Below are positions 8,065 through 15,033 of a DNA stretch of 24,650 nucleotides, one piece after another. The stretch comes from DASYTH01 sp035942955. Lineage in GTDB: Bacteria; Actinomycetota; Actinomycetes; Mycobacteriales; Pseudonocardiaceae. Below the pieces are notes generated by a model that made no database searches, had not been told where the DNA came from, and saw nothing but the letters and a program-made list of their open reading frames with translations. Positions within the stretch are counted from its first letter, which is position 1. The number at the start of each line of letters is the position of its first letter. Both the position numbers and the translations under genes were made by a program. The stretch spans positions 1 to 24,650 of the forward strand of contig NZ_DASZCQ010000293.1 in NCBI RefSeq assembly GCF_035942955.1. The letters run 5' to 3'.

Positions 8065-8327
8065 GGCCGTCCTCCTGTCTGTACTGGCTCTCCCGATGGT
8101 ACGCGGGCAGCCCCGGTCTGTATTCGTGCGCGTCGCCGTTGTCGGATGGCTACTCCCACCGCGGCCGTTCGCGCCCGCAGCAGCCCGGTCCGGTCGGTCA
8201 CCCGACCGCTGGCCGCCGCGGCCGCACCGGCGAACCGCCGAACCGCGCGCAGCACCGCCACCAGGACGGCGCCGAGCACCAGCAGCCCGACGACCACCAA
8301 CGCGATACTCGACAGGTACGGCACCAC
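8061..8327 (-). CDS. Small membrane protein coupled to TatA, function unknown
   Basis: 88-residue protein with one strongly hydrophobic N-terminal helix (SSIALVVVGLLVLGAVLVAVL, about residues 6-26), then a basic cytoplasm-like tail (RAVRRF, RQRRRARIQ). I do not recognise a named family. It is probably real: it fills the gap between pafC and tatA on the same strand, its TGA overlaps the GTG of tatA by 4 bp, and the composition fits an N-out, positive-inside small membrane protein. Start is one of two adjacent GTG codons (8327 or 8324); no strong ribosome site is visible within the 42-bp gap after pafC. A structural or regulatory partner of TatA is possible but is inference only. Confidence 0.7.
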   Translation of the reverse strand: MVPYLSSIALVVVGLLVLGAVLVAVLRAVRRFAGAAAAASGRVTDRTGLLRARTAAVGVAIRQRRRARIQTGAARVPSGEPVQTGGRP

Positions 8328-8369
8328 GCGTCAACCGTAGCCGCTGTCCGTTAGCCCCCAGTACAGCGC

Positions 8370-9338
8370 TCAGGTTGCGGCGAGGTGATCGGCTCGCCGC
8401 AGCGCCGCCCGCGCCCGCTCGCGCAGCTCCGCCCGTAGCGCCGCCGGCCGCTCGACGGTGACGTCGCCGCCCTGGCCCAGCAGCAGCCGCACCATCCACG
8501 CGGTGTCCGCGTAGCGCATCCGGATCCGCAGCCGCCCGCCGTCGAGCTCCTCGACGGACTCGACCGGGTAGTACTCCGAGATCCAGCGGGCGTCCGGCTC
8601 GAGCACCAGCTGGGCCACCTCCTGGTCGGGCTGCGGCCGGAACAGCCCGGCGGACACGTCGGTCTGCTCGGCGAACGGCGGGGGCGCCGCCGGCTCGTCC
8701 AGCACGGTGACCTCGTCGATGCGGTCCAGCCGGAACAGCCGGACCCCCTCGGCCCGCCGGCACCACGCCTCAAGGTAGCCGCGCCCGTCCACGATCAGCA
8801 GCCGCATCGGGTCGACCGTGCGCCGGGTGATCTCGTCCTTGGACGCCGTGTAGTAGGTCATCCGCAGCGCCCGACCGAGCTTGAGCGCCTGCTGCACGAC
8901 CCGCCGCGCGTGAGCCGTCGAGGCGCCCTCGCGCACGCCGAGGCCGACCGCGACCCCCGCCGGCCGGGCCGCCCCGGCCGCCGCCTCGATCTTGGCCACG
9001 GCCCGCCGGACCGCATCGGCGTCGACCATGCCCGGCGTGTCCAGCAGCGCCCGCAGCGCCACCAGCAGCGCGGTGGCCTCCGACCCGGTCAGCCGCAGCG
9101 GCCGGCTCATCCCGGCGTCGTAGGTGACCGTGACGGTGTCCTCGTCCATCGACAGGTCGATCAGGTCGCCGGGGCCGTAGCCGGGCAGCCCGCACATCCA
9201 CAGCAGCTCGAGGTCCTTGCGCAGCTGCTTGGCCGACACCCCGAAGTCGGCGGCCGCCTCCTCGATGGCGATGCCCGGCCGGGCGATGAGGTACGGCACC
9301 AGCGCGAGCAGCCTCGGCAGCCGCTCCTGCGACGTCAC
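8370..9338 (-). CDS. pafC: WYL-domain transcription regulator PafC
   Basis: 322-residue helix-turn-helix plus WYL-domain regulator. In mycobacteria PafB and PafC form a heterodimer that activates the RecA/LexA-independent DNA-damage response. Seen: N-terminal winged helix (RLPRLLALVPYLIARPG...EEAAADFGVSAKQLRKDLELLWMCG is the family pattern, given here only in parts), a middle WYL core with RRTVDPMRLLIVDGRGYLEAW (GYLEAW replacing the usual W-Y-L triplet) and a C-terminal WCX extension. The GTG at 9338 with AAGGAGG four bases upstream overlaps the pafB stop (GTGA). A longer frame in the track of this strand runs through pafB in the wrong frame and is rejected. Full length. Confidence 0.94.
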   Translation of the reverse strand: MTSQERLPRLLALVPYLIARPGIAIEEAAADFGVSAKQLRKDLELLWMCGLPGYGPGDLIDLSMDEDTVTVTYDAGMSRPLRLTGSEATALLVALRALLDTPGMVDADAVRRAVAKIEAAAGAARPAGVAVGLGVREGASTAHARRVVQQALKLGRALRMTYYTASKDEITRRTVDPMRLLIVDGRGYLEAWCRRAEGVRLFRLDRIDEVTVLDEPAAPPPFAEQTDVSAGLFRPQPDQEVAQLVLEPDARWISEYYPVESVEELDGGRLRIRMRYADTAWMVRLLLGQGGDVTVERPAALRAELRERARAALRRADHLAAT

Positions 9339-10315
9339 ACCGCCTCCTTGCCCGCGACGGCGACGTGGTGCTCGCGGACCGACTTGCGCAGCACCTCCGG
9401 GTCGAGCACCGCGACGTCGGGGCCGAAGCCGGCGATCCAGCCGGCCGCGGAGTCGGGGTTGTACAGCTGGAGCTCCACCACGTCGCCCGGCTCGCCGTCG
9501 ATGACCTGCTCGCCGACCACCGTGGCCCGGCGGCGCAGCCCGGCCGCCCGCCCCCTGGCCAGCCACAGCCGGACGGTGGTGGTCTGCGTCGGCGGCTCGT
9601 CCCCGGTCCGCGCCACGAACTGGAGCAGGTCGACGCGCTCCGGCCGGCGGAACGCCCCCGGGCGGCTGATGGTCCGGACCTCCCCGACGATCCGGGACAT
9701 CCGGAAGCAGCGCGGCGCCTCGCGGTCCCGGTCGTGCCCGACCACGTACCAGCGGCCGCGCCAGGACACCACGCCCCACGGCTCGATCGTGCGGGTGCGC
9801 AGCTCGGTCGGCGTCGGGCGGCGGTAGTCGAACGTGACCACCTGCGCGGCCTGGACCGCGGCCAGCAGCGGGCCGAACGCCGGCTCGGTGGTCCGGACCT
9901 TCGGCTCCACGATCGACGGCGCCGCGTCGTCCACGTCGACCCCGGCGGCCCGCAGCTTGAGCAGGGCGCCGTGCGCCGCGCCGGTCAGCTCCGGGGAATC
10001 CCACAGCCGCACGGCCAGCGCCACCGCGGCGGCCTCGTCCGGCTCGAGATCGATCTCTCCCAGCTCGTAGTCGCGCCGCGCGATCCGGTAGCCGTCGATG
10101 GTGTCGAACGCCGAGTTTCGCCCGACCTCCAAGGGAATCCCGAGCTCGCGCAGCTCGGTCTTGTCCCGCTCGAACATCCGGAAGAAGGCGTCGTCGCTCG
10201 GCGCATCGGCGTAGCCGGGCACGATGGCACGGATACGCTCCGCGGTGAGATGCTGGCGCGTGGACAGCAGGCACAGCACCAGATTCACCAGTCGTTCGGC
10301 GCGTGCGACGGACAC
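9335..10315 (-). CDS. pafB: WYL-domain transcription regulator PafB
   Basis: 326-residue partner of PafC. N-terminal winged helix (RAERLVNLVLCLLSTRQHLTAERI; Arg/Lys-rich recognition region RDKTELRELGIP), then a WYL domain with the motif GRWYVVGHDRDR and a C-terminal WCX domain. PafBC in mycobacteria switches on DNA-repair genes from promoters marked by TTGTC-type elements. Start GTG 10315: there is no good ribosome site, but TAGGGT lies exactly six bases upstream, so the mRNA is probably leaderless. It is the first gene of the minus-strand run that continues through tatA/tatC. Unlike in mycobacteria, pafA is not directly upstream; four unrelated genes intervene. Confidence 0.95.
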   Translation of the reverse strand: MSVARAERLVNLVLCLLSTRQHLTAERIRAIVPGYADAPSDDAFFRMFERDKTELRELGIPLEVGRNSAFDTIDGYRIARRDYELGEIDLEPDEAAAVALAVRLWDSPELTGAAHGALLKLRAAGVDVDDAAPSIVEPKVRTTEPAFGPLLAAVQAAQVVTFDYRRPTPTELRTRTIEPWGVVSWRGRWYVVGHDRDREAPRCFRMSRIVGEVRTISRPGAFRRPERVDLLQFVARTGDEPPTQTTTVRLWLARGRAAGLRRRATVVGEQVIDGEPGDVVELQLYNPDSAAGWIAGFGPDVAVLDPEVLRKSVREHHVAVAGKEAV

Positions 10316-10321
10316 GTCCGC

Positions 10322-10327
10322 ACCCTA
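10322..10327 (-). promoter_or_regulatory. Putative leaderless -10 element of pafB
   Basis: Minus-strand TAGGGT (within TTAGGGT), separated by GCGGAC from the GTG of pafB. A TANNNT hexamer 6-8 bases before a start codon is the usual sign of leaderless transcription in actinobacteria. The same arrangement precedes pafA and dop. No clear -35 box is seen. The gap 10328-10509 otherwise holds only the plus-strand control region of the GntR gene. Confidence 0.55.
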
Positions 10328-10469
10328 ACGCGCCCGGCGCCGGCCGGTCGGACAACTCGCTGTACCGCCTCTCCGCACTTCCATGCGGTCGTTACGTTCC
10401 AGCCGATGGTGCGGGTATCGGGTGGATTGTGGCTGGTTGCCCTCACGGTCCCCCGAGGTGCGGCTGGAT

Positions 10470-10480
10470 TGGTCTTACCA
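10470..10480. promoter_or_regulatory. FadR/GntR-type operator
   Basis: Perfect inverted repeat TGGT-CTT-ACCA, 30 bp before the first ATG of the GntR gene. It matches the core of the E. coli FadR site (TGGTCNGACCA type) in half-site and spacing. It probably mediates autoregulation of the GntR-hydroxylase pair. A TTGGTC inside it could serve as a -35 box. Confidence 0.6.
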
Positions 10481-10509
10481 CTTGACCTCTGGCCAACTAA
10501 CCGGACAGG

Positions 10510-11238
10510 ATGGTCGTCATGGCGCTGCAACCCGTCGCCCGCCGCTCCGTGCCGGACGAGGTCTTCGAGCAGATCGTGGCGGACGTGGTCGGCGGCGAGC
10601 TGGCCCCCGGCGCGGCCCTGCCGAGCGAGCGCCGGCTGGCCGAGGTGCTGCGGGTGTCCCGCCCCGCGGTGCGCGAGGCCATGCAGCGGATGGCGCAGGC
10701 CGGCCTGGTCGAGGTGCGCCAGGGCGACGCCACCACGGTCCGCGACTTCCGCCGGCACGCCGGCCTCGACCTGCTCCCCCGCCTGCTGCTCCGGCGCGGC
10801 GAGCTGGACCTGGCCGTGGCCCGCAGCGTCCTCGAGGCCCGCCTGCACATCGGTCCGCGGGTGGCCGCCCTCGCCGCGGAGCGGTCCGGCGCGCGGCTGG
10901 CCGACGACCTGCGGGCCGCGATCGCCGCCCTAGCCGCCGACGACGATCCCGTTGCGCGCCAACGGCACGCGCTCACGTTCTGGGATCACGTCGTGGACGG
11001 CGCCGACTCGATCGCCTTCCGGCTCATGTTCAACAGCCTGCGCGCCGCCTACGAACCGGCCCTCGCCGCGCTCGCCACGGTGATGGCCGAGGAGGTCAAC
11101 CGCACCGGCGCCTACCGCACCCTGGCCGACGCCATCGTCGCCGGCGACGCCGCCGCGGCCGCGCGGGCCGCCGAGGACCTGCTCGGCCCGGCCACCGACG
11201 TGTTCCTCACCGCCATCCGGGAGTTGGAGGAGTCATGA
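10510..11238 (+). CDS. FadR-like GntR-family transcription regulator
   Basis: 242-residue regulator. N-terminal winged helix (about residues 12-75; PGAALPSERRLAEVLRVSR and PAVREAMQRMAQAGLVEV are the GntR signatures) and a C-terminal all-helical FCD/FadR-like ligand domain. Some metal-ligand His positions usual in FCD regulators appear changed (YRTLADAI where HRAI is common), which favours a metal-free FadR-like pocket; this is an eye judgement. Two starts are possible, ATG 10510 or ATG 10519; the latter has AGGA nine bases upstream. The TGA overlaps the ATG of the hydroxylase gene by 4 bases (ATGA), so the two proteins are co-made. A FadR-type operator lies at 10470-10480. An acyl-CoA or fatty-acid effector is inferred from the partner enzyme. 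Confidence 0.9.
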   Translation: MVVMALQPVARRSVPDEVFEQIVADVVGGELAPGAALPSERRLAEVLRVSRPAVREAMQRMAQAGLVEVRQGDATTVRDFRRHAGLDLLPRLLLRRGELDLAVARSVLEARLHIGPRVAALAAERSGARLADDLRAAIAALAADDDPVARQRHALTFWDHVVDGADSIAFRLMFNSLRAAYEPALAALATVMAEEVNRTGAYRTLADAIVAGDAAAAARAAEDLLGPATDVFLTAIRELEES

Positions 11239-11999
11239 CCCTGCGCGAGAAGCTGGCCGCCAGGCGCGCGGCCGAGGCGGAGATCGACGGGAAGGCCCGG
11301 GAGCGGCTCAGGGCCGACGAGGCCGCGATCACCGGGGCCGCCACCCGGCGCCGCAGCGTCAGCCTGGGCAGCGCCTGGTGGGCGTTCTGGCGCCACCCGT
11401 CGCCGTGGATCATCGGCACGATGCTCGTCGGGGCGCTCACCGCCCGGCTCGCCGTCGGCGACTGGCGGCTGTGGGACGCCGTGCTGCCGCTGGTGATGAT
11501 CGCCTCGTTCCCGTTCTTCGAGTGGCTGGTGCACGTCTGCATCCTGCATTGGAAGCCGCGCCGGGTCGGCCGGGTCAAGCTCGACCCGCTGCTGGCCCGC
11601 AAGCACCGCGCCCACCACGCCGACCCGCGCGTCGTGCCGCTGGTGTTCATCCCGTGGCAGGCGCTGATCTGGCTGGTGGCCGGCTACGTCGCGATCGGCC
11701 TGCTCGCCTTCCCGCGGCTGGGTTTGGGCCTGACCTTCCTGACCATGGTCGGGCTCCTCGGCCTCGGCTACGAGTGGACCCACTACCTGATCCACAGCGA
11801 CTACCGCCCTCGCACCCGGCTCTACCGGGCGGTGTGGCGCAACCACCGCCTGCACCACTACAAGAACGAGCACTACTGGTTCACCGTCACCAGCTCCGGC
11901 ACCGCCGACCGGGTGCTTGGCACCTACCGGGACCCGGAGCGGGTGCCGACCTCCCCCACCGTGCGCGACCTGCACGCCCGCGAGGCCAGCGCCGTGTGA
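11235..11999 (+). CDS. Fatty acid hydroxylase / sterol desaturase-family membrane enzyme
   Basis: 254-residue di-iron membrane oxidase of the fatty-acid-hydroxylase superfamily (sterol desaturase, carotene hydroxylase relatives). His boxes are intact: HVCILH (HX4H), HRAHH, HYLIH and HRLHH. About four hydrophobic segments lie around them (IIGTMLVGALTARLAV; VLPLVMIASFPFFEWL; LVFIPWQALIWLVAGYVAIGLL; LTFLTMVGLLGLGY). The first 40 residues are charged and cytosolic. Start ATG 11235 has GGAGGAGTC in front and overlaps the regulator's stop, so translation is coupled. The frame is open further upstream only as a shadow of the GntR gene. Its TGA directly abuts the TetR gene's stop on the other strand (TGATCA, 11997-12002). 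Substrate (fatty acid, sterol/hopanoid or carotenoid) cannot be decided. Confidence 0.9.
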   Translation: MTLREKLAARRAAEAEIDGKARERLRADEAAITGAATRRRSVSLGSAWWAFWRHPSPWIIGTMLVGALTARLAVGDWRLWDAVLPLVMIASFPFFEWLVHVCILHWKPRRVGRVKLDPLLARKHRAHHADPRVVPLVFIPWQALIWLVAGYVAIGLLAFPRLGLGLTFLTMVGLLGLGYEWTHYLIHSDYRPRTRLYRAVWRNHRLHHYKNEHYWFTVTSSGTADRVLGTYRDPERVPTSPTVRDLHAREASAV

Positions 12000-12686
12000 T
12001 CACGGGATCGGGCGGGTCGCGGCGATCACGATCTGCTCCAGCTCGCGCGAAAGCGGGGTGTCGCTCAGACCCCGGGCGAAGATCAGGATGCTCTTGGTGA
12101 TCGCCTCGTCCTTGACCGCCGGCGGAACGTCGCGCAGCGGACCGTCGAGCAGCAGCATGGCCAGCCCGTGGGTCATCGACCAGGCGGCCACCTCGGCGAG
12201 GGGGCGGCGCTCGGGGGCCAGGAAGTCGAGCGCGACGAGCTCGTCAAGCAGGCCCATCAGCAGGCCGAGCGGGGAGCTGGCGATCTCCGTGTGTTCCCTG
12301 GCGAACAGCGAGCCGCCCTGGGTGAAGCAGGTCCGGAACTGGCCCGGCTCGGCGAGCGCGAAGTCGATGTAGGCGCGGCCGGTCACGGCCAGGCTGCGCA
12401 TCGCCCGGTGCAGCGGGTCGGTGATCGGCGGCTGCGCGTCGAGCGCCTTCCGCATGGCCTCGCGCAGCCGTTCCATGCACTGGTGCTTGGCCTCCGCAAC
12501 CAACTCCTCATGGCCGGTGTAGTGCCGGTAGGCGGCCGTCGGGGTGACGCCGACCAGGCGGGCGGCCGCCCGCACGGTGACCGACTCCGGCCCGCCCTGC
12601 TGCGCGAGCTGTGCGGCGGCGTCGGCCAGGGCGTTGCGCAGGTCGCCGTGGTGGTAGCCGCGCTTGGCCGAAGCTGAGAGGTCCAT
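12000..12686 (-). CDS. TetR-family transcription repressor
   Basis: 228-residue repressor. TetR helix-turn-helix near residues 20-60 (GPESVTVRAAARLVGVTPTAAYRHY), preceded by RGYHHGDLRNAL, which is typical of one TetR subgroup; C-terminal TetR_C ligand domain (WHG-type, with AYIDFALAEPGQFRTCF). Start ATG 12686 gives MDLSASAKRGYHHG; the longer open frame to 12791 would cross the promoter region and is rejected. There is no ribosome site, but a CAACAT -10-like hexamer ends seven bases before the ATG, so the mRNA is probably leaderless. It is divergent from the MMPL exporter and should repress it and itself; the ligand is unknown. Confidence 0.92.
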   Translation of the reverse strand: MDLSASAKRGYHHGDLRNALADAAAQLAQQGGPESVTVRAAARLVGVTPTAAYRHYTGHEELVAEAKHQCMERLREAMRKALDAQPPITDPLHRAMRSLAVTGRAYIDFALAEPGQFRTCFTQGGSLFAREHTEIASSPLGLLMGLLDELVALDFLAPERRPLAEVAAWSMTHGLAMLLLDGPLRDVPPAVKDEAITKSILIFARGLSDTPLSRELEQIVIAATRPIP

Positions 12687-12692
12687 GAGACC

Positions 12693-12714
12693 GATGTTGA
12701 CACCAGCCAACATC
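12693..12714. promoter_or_regulatory. TetR operator in tetR-mmpL divergent region
   Basis: Perfect inverted repeat with 7-bp arms GATGTTG and CAACATC and 8-bp spacer. It overlaps the -35 box of the exporter gene and the -10 box of the tetR gene. A weaker inverted pair TGTGG-N11-CCACA (12715-12735) sits beside it and may be a second site. Confidence 0.7.
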
Positions 12715-12722
12715 TGTGGCAA
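12694..12722 (-). promoter_or_regulatory. Putative leaderless promoter of tetR
   Basis: On the minus strand TTGCCA (12722-12717), 17-bp spacer, CAACAT (12699-12694), then seven bases and the ATG at 12686. It almost coincides with the opposite-strand exporter promoter, so one bound repressor would block both. Confidence 0.5.
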
Positions 12723-12725
12723 GTT
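12697..12725 (+). promoter_or_regulatory. Putative promoter of the MMPL exporter
   Basis: TTGACA (12697-12702), 17-bp spacer, CAAGTT (12720-12725; keeps the A2 and T6 positions of a -10 box). Transcription would start near 12732, about 45 bases before the ATG at 12778. Confidence 0.5.
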
Positions 12726-12777
12726 AACGCCCACAAAGTTTACAGGCGCACACATTCCGCGAGCCGAGGGGTACGCA

Positions 12778-14967
12778 ATGTTCGCTGGCATCGGTCACTT
12801 CGTCACCCGCCACGCACGGGCCGTCCTGGTGGTCTCCGTGCTCGTCATGATCGGAGCCGGGGCCTACGGGTTCTCGGCCTTCAGCAAGCTCAAAACCGAG
12901 GGCTTCGCCGATCCGGCCGCCGAGTCCTCCCAGGCCCAGCAGTTACTCAACGCCCATTTCGGGGATCGGGCCGACCTGCTGTTCCTGATCACCGCCGACT
13001 CCGGCACCGTCGACGATCCGGCGGTGCGGCAGGCCGGCGCCGACCTCACCGCCCGCCTGTCGACCGACGCCGACCTCACCGAGGTCGCGTCCTACTTCGG
13101 CACCGGGGCGCCACCGATGCGCTCGGCGGACGGGTGGCACGCGCTCGCGGTCGCCCACCTCGTCGACGACTCCACCGAGGTGGTCGACCGGCTGCGGGAG
13201 CGCTACACCACCGACAGCGGACCGATCGACGTGGCCCTCGGCGGCGGCGCGGCGTTCCGGACCGAGGCCACCGAGCAGATCGGCGCGGACCTCGTGGTGG
13301 CCGAGTCGATCGCGGTCCCGCTGATCCTGATCCTGCTGGTGTTCGCGTTCGGCAGCCTCGTCGCCGCGCTGCTGCCGCTGGCGCTTGGCGGGATCGCGAT
13401 CCTTGGCACGTTCGCCGAGCTCGCGCTGTTCGGCTCGCTCACCGACGTGTCGATCTATGCGGTCAACCTGACCACCGCGCTCGGGCTTGGCCTGGCCATC
13501 GACTACGCCCTGCTGATGGTCAGCCGGTTCCGCGAGGAGCTGGCCGCCGGCGCGGACACCGCCGACGCCGTGGTCACCACCGTGCGCACCGCGGGCCGCA
13601 CGATCGTGTTCGCCGCGACGACGGTCGCCGTCGCGCTCTCGGTGCTGCTGCTGTTCCCGCTGTACTTCCTGCGCTCGTTCGCCTACGCCGGCATCGGGGT
13701 GATCGCGATCTCCGTGGTCGCCGCGCTGTTCGTCCTGCCGGCCCTGCTGACCGTGCTCGGCCCGCGGATCAACGCCGGCCGGATGCCGTGGGCGCGCAAC
13801 CGCACGCCGAGCCCGGTGTCGGCGTTCTGGGGCCGGCTGGCCGGCGCCGCCATGCGCCGCCCGGTGCTCGCCGGCCTGCCGGTGATCATCCTGCTGGTGC
13901 TGGCCGCCGTGCCGCTGCTGCGCGCCGAGTTCGGCACGCCGGACGACCGGGTGCTGCAGACCTCGGCCGACAGCCGGGTGGTCGGTGACGCGCTGCGCGA
14001 CCAGTTCCCCGGTGACGACAGCCGGGCGATCGAGATCGTGACGGCCGGACCGGTCGACACCGGGGCCGTCGCCGACTACGCCACGCGGCTGTCCGAGCTG
14101 CCCGGCGTGGCCAGGGTCGCGTCCAGCGCGGGCGGGTTCGTCGACGGGCGGCCGACCGGCACGTCCCCGGCCGACACCGCGTTCGCCATGCCGGACGCGC
14201 AGCGGCTGACCGTGGTCACCGAGGCCGAGTCGATCTCCGCCGAGGCCCAGGACCTGGTCGGCGCCGTGCGCGCGCTGCCCGGTCCGGCCGGCGTCGAGGC
14301 CGAGGTGGGCGGGGCGGCCGCCGTGCTGGTGGACGGCAAGGACGCCATCGGCGGCCGGCTACCGCTGGCCCTCGCGCTGATCGCGATCACCACGTTCCTG
14401 CTGCTGTTCCTGTTCACCGGAAGCGTGTTGCAGCCGTTGCGCGCCATGCTGTTCAACGTGATCGGGCTGGGCGCCACGCTCGGCACGATGGTGTTGATCT
14501 TCCAGGACGGGTGGCTGTCGTCGGTGCTCGGCTTCACCCCGCTGCCGCTGAACATCAACATGCTGGTGCTGCTGTTCGTGATCGCGTTCGGCCTGTCCAT
14601 GGACTACGAGGTGTTCGTGCTGAGCCGGATCAAGGAGACCCACGACCACGGCGCCGGCCCGGCCGAGGCGGTCACCTACGGCATGGCCCGCACCGGCCGG
14701 ATCGTCTCCACCGCCGCCGCGCTGATCGCCGTGAGCATGTTCGCCTTCGGCACCAGCGGGGTCAGCTTCATCCAGATGTTCGGCATCGGCGCCGGCCTTG
14801 CCATCCTGGTCGACGCCACGCTCATCCGCGGTGTCCTGGTGCCGGTCGGCATGCGCCTGCTCGGCCGGTACGCGTGGTGGGCGCCCGGCCCGCTGCGCCG
14901 CGTGCACGACCGGGTGGGGCTGCGGGAGGCGCCGAGCGCGCCCGAACCGGAGCGGGTGCCGGTCTGA
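12778..14967 (+). CDS. MMPL/RND-family membrane transporter
   Basis: 729-residue MMPL-type RND exporter with two repeated halves, each having a membrane helix, an extracytoplasmic porter domain and a bundle of five helices. Seen: TM1 (RAVLVVSVLVMIGAGAYGF), the paired proton-relay motifs GLAIDY (Asp242) and GLSMDY (Asp609), each followed by xxxxxSR(F/I)(R/K)E, and long hydrophobic runs after residues 180 and 535. It lacks the large C-terminal domain of MmpL3, so it resembles the shorter drug- or lipid-exporting members. The ATG at 12778 is used; the open frame to 12664 overlaps the operator. GAGGGG lies upstream at moderate spacing. Control by the divergent TetR protein is very likely. Cargo unknown. 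Confidence 0.93.
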   Translation: MFAGIGHFVTRHARAVLVVSVLVMIGAGAYGFSAFSKLKTEGFADPAAESSQAQQLLNAHFGDRADLLFLITADSGTVDDPAVRQAGADLTARLSTDADLTEVASYFGTGAPPMRSADGWHALAVAHLVDDSTEVVDRLRERYTTDSGPIDVALGGGAAFRTEATEQIGADLVVAESIAVPLILILLVFAFGSLVAALLPLALGGIAILGTFAELALFGSLTDVSIYAVNLTTALGLGLAIDYALLMVSRFREELAAGADTADAVVTTVRTAGRTIVFAATTVAVALSVLLLFPLYFLRSFAYAGIGVIAISVVAALFVLPALLTVLGPRINAGRMPWARNRTPSPVSAFWGRLAGAAMRRPVLAGLPVIILLVLAAVPLLRAEFGTPDDRVLQTSADSRVVGDALRDQFPGDDSRAIEIVTAGPVDTGAVADYATRLSELPGVARVASSAGGFVDGRPTGTSPADTAFAMPDAQRLTVVTEAESISAEAQDLVGAVRALPGPAGVEAEVGGAAAVLVDGKDAIGGRLPLALALIAITTFLLLFLFTGSVLQPLRAMLFNVIGLGATLGTMVLIFQDGWLSSVLGFTPLPLNINMLVLLFVIAFGLSMDYEVFVLSRIKETHDHGAGPAEAVTYGMARTGRIVSTAAALIAVSMFAFGTSGVSFIQMFGIGAGLAILVDATLIRGVLVPVGMRLLGRYAWWAPGPLRRVHDRVGLREAPSAPEPERVPV

Positions 14968-14998
14968 CCCAAGATCCCGCGAGTCGTACCTTCCGGAC

Positions 14999-15031
14999 CG
15001 CGAGTCGTAGCCCCCGGGGCTACGACTCGCG
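14999..15031. terminator. Bidirectional terminator-like palindrome
   Basis: Near-perfect 33-bp palindrome: 16-bp arms (cgcgagtcgtagcccc and its complement) around one base. It lies between the converging ends of the MMPL gene (14967) and pafA (stop at 15034), three bases from the latter. A direct copy of its outer part, ccgcgagtcgta, occurs at 14977-14988 and again at 14998-15009 (period 21). There is no strong T-run on either side, as is common in high-GC genomes. It might also be a copy of an interspersed repeat. Confidence 0.7.
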
Positions 15032-15033
15032 TA

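Noticed and set aside
8370..10355. 661-codon frame suggesting a fused PafB-PafC
   Set aside because: The first half is pafB read in the wrong frame (Arg/Ala/Gly-rich); only the second half is pafC. Two genes overlap by GTGA at 9335-9338.
10316..10370. TTGTCC upstream of pafB as a PafBC-type (RecA-independent) damage promoter
   Set aside because: A TTGTC is present on the minus strand, but it starts 28 bases before TAGGGT, too far for the mycobacterial TTGTCRGTG-N8-TANNNT pattern, and the following bases (CGAC) do not match.
12687..12791. Longer N-terminus for the TetR protein
   Set aside because: It would translate through the operator and both promoters; the family's N-terminal arm begins just after the ATG at 12686.
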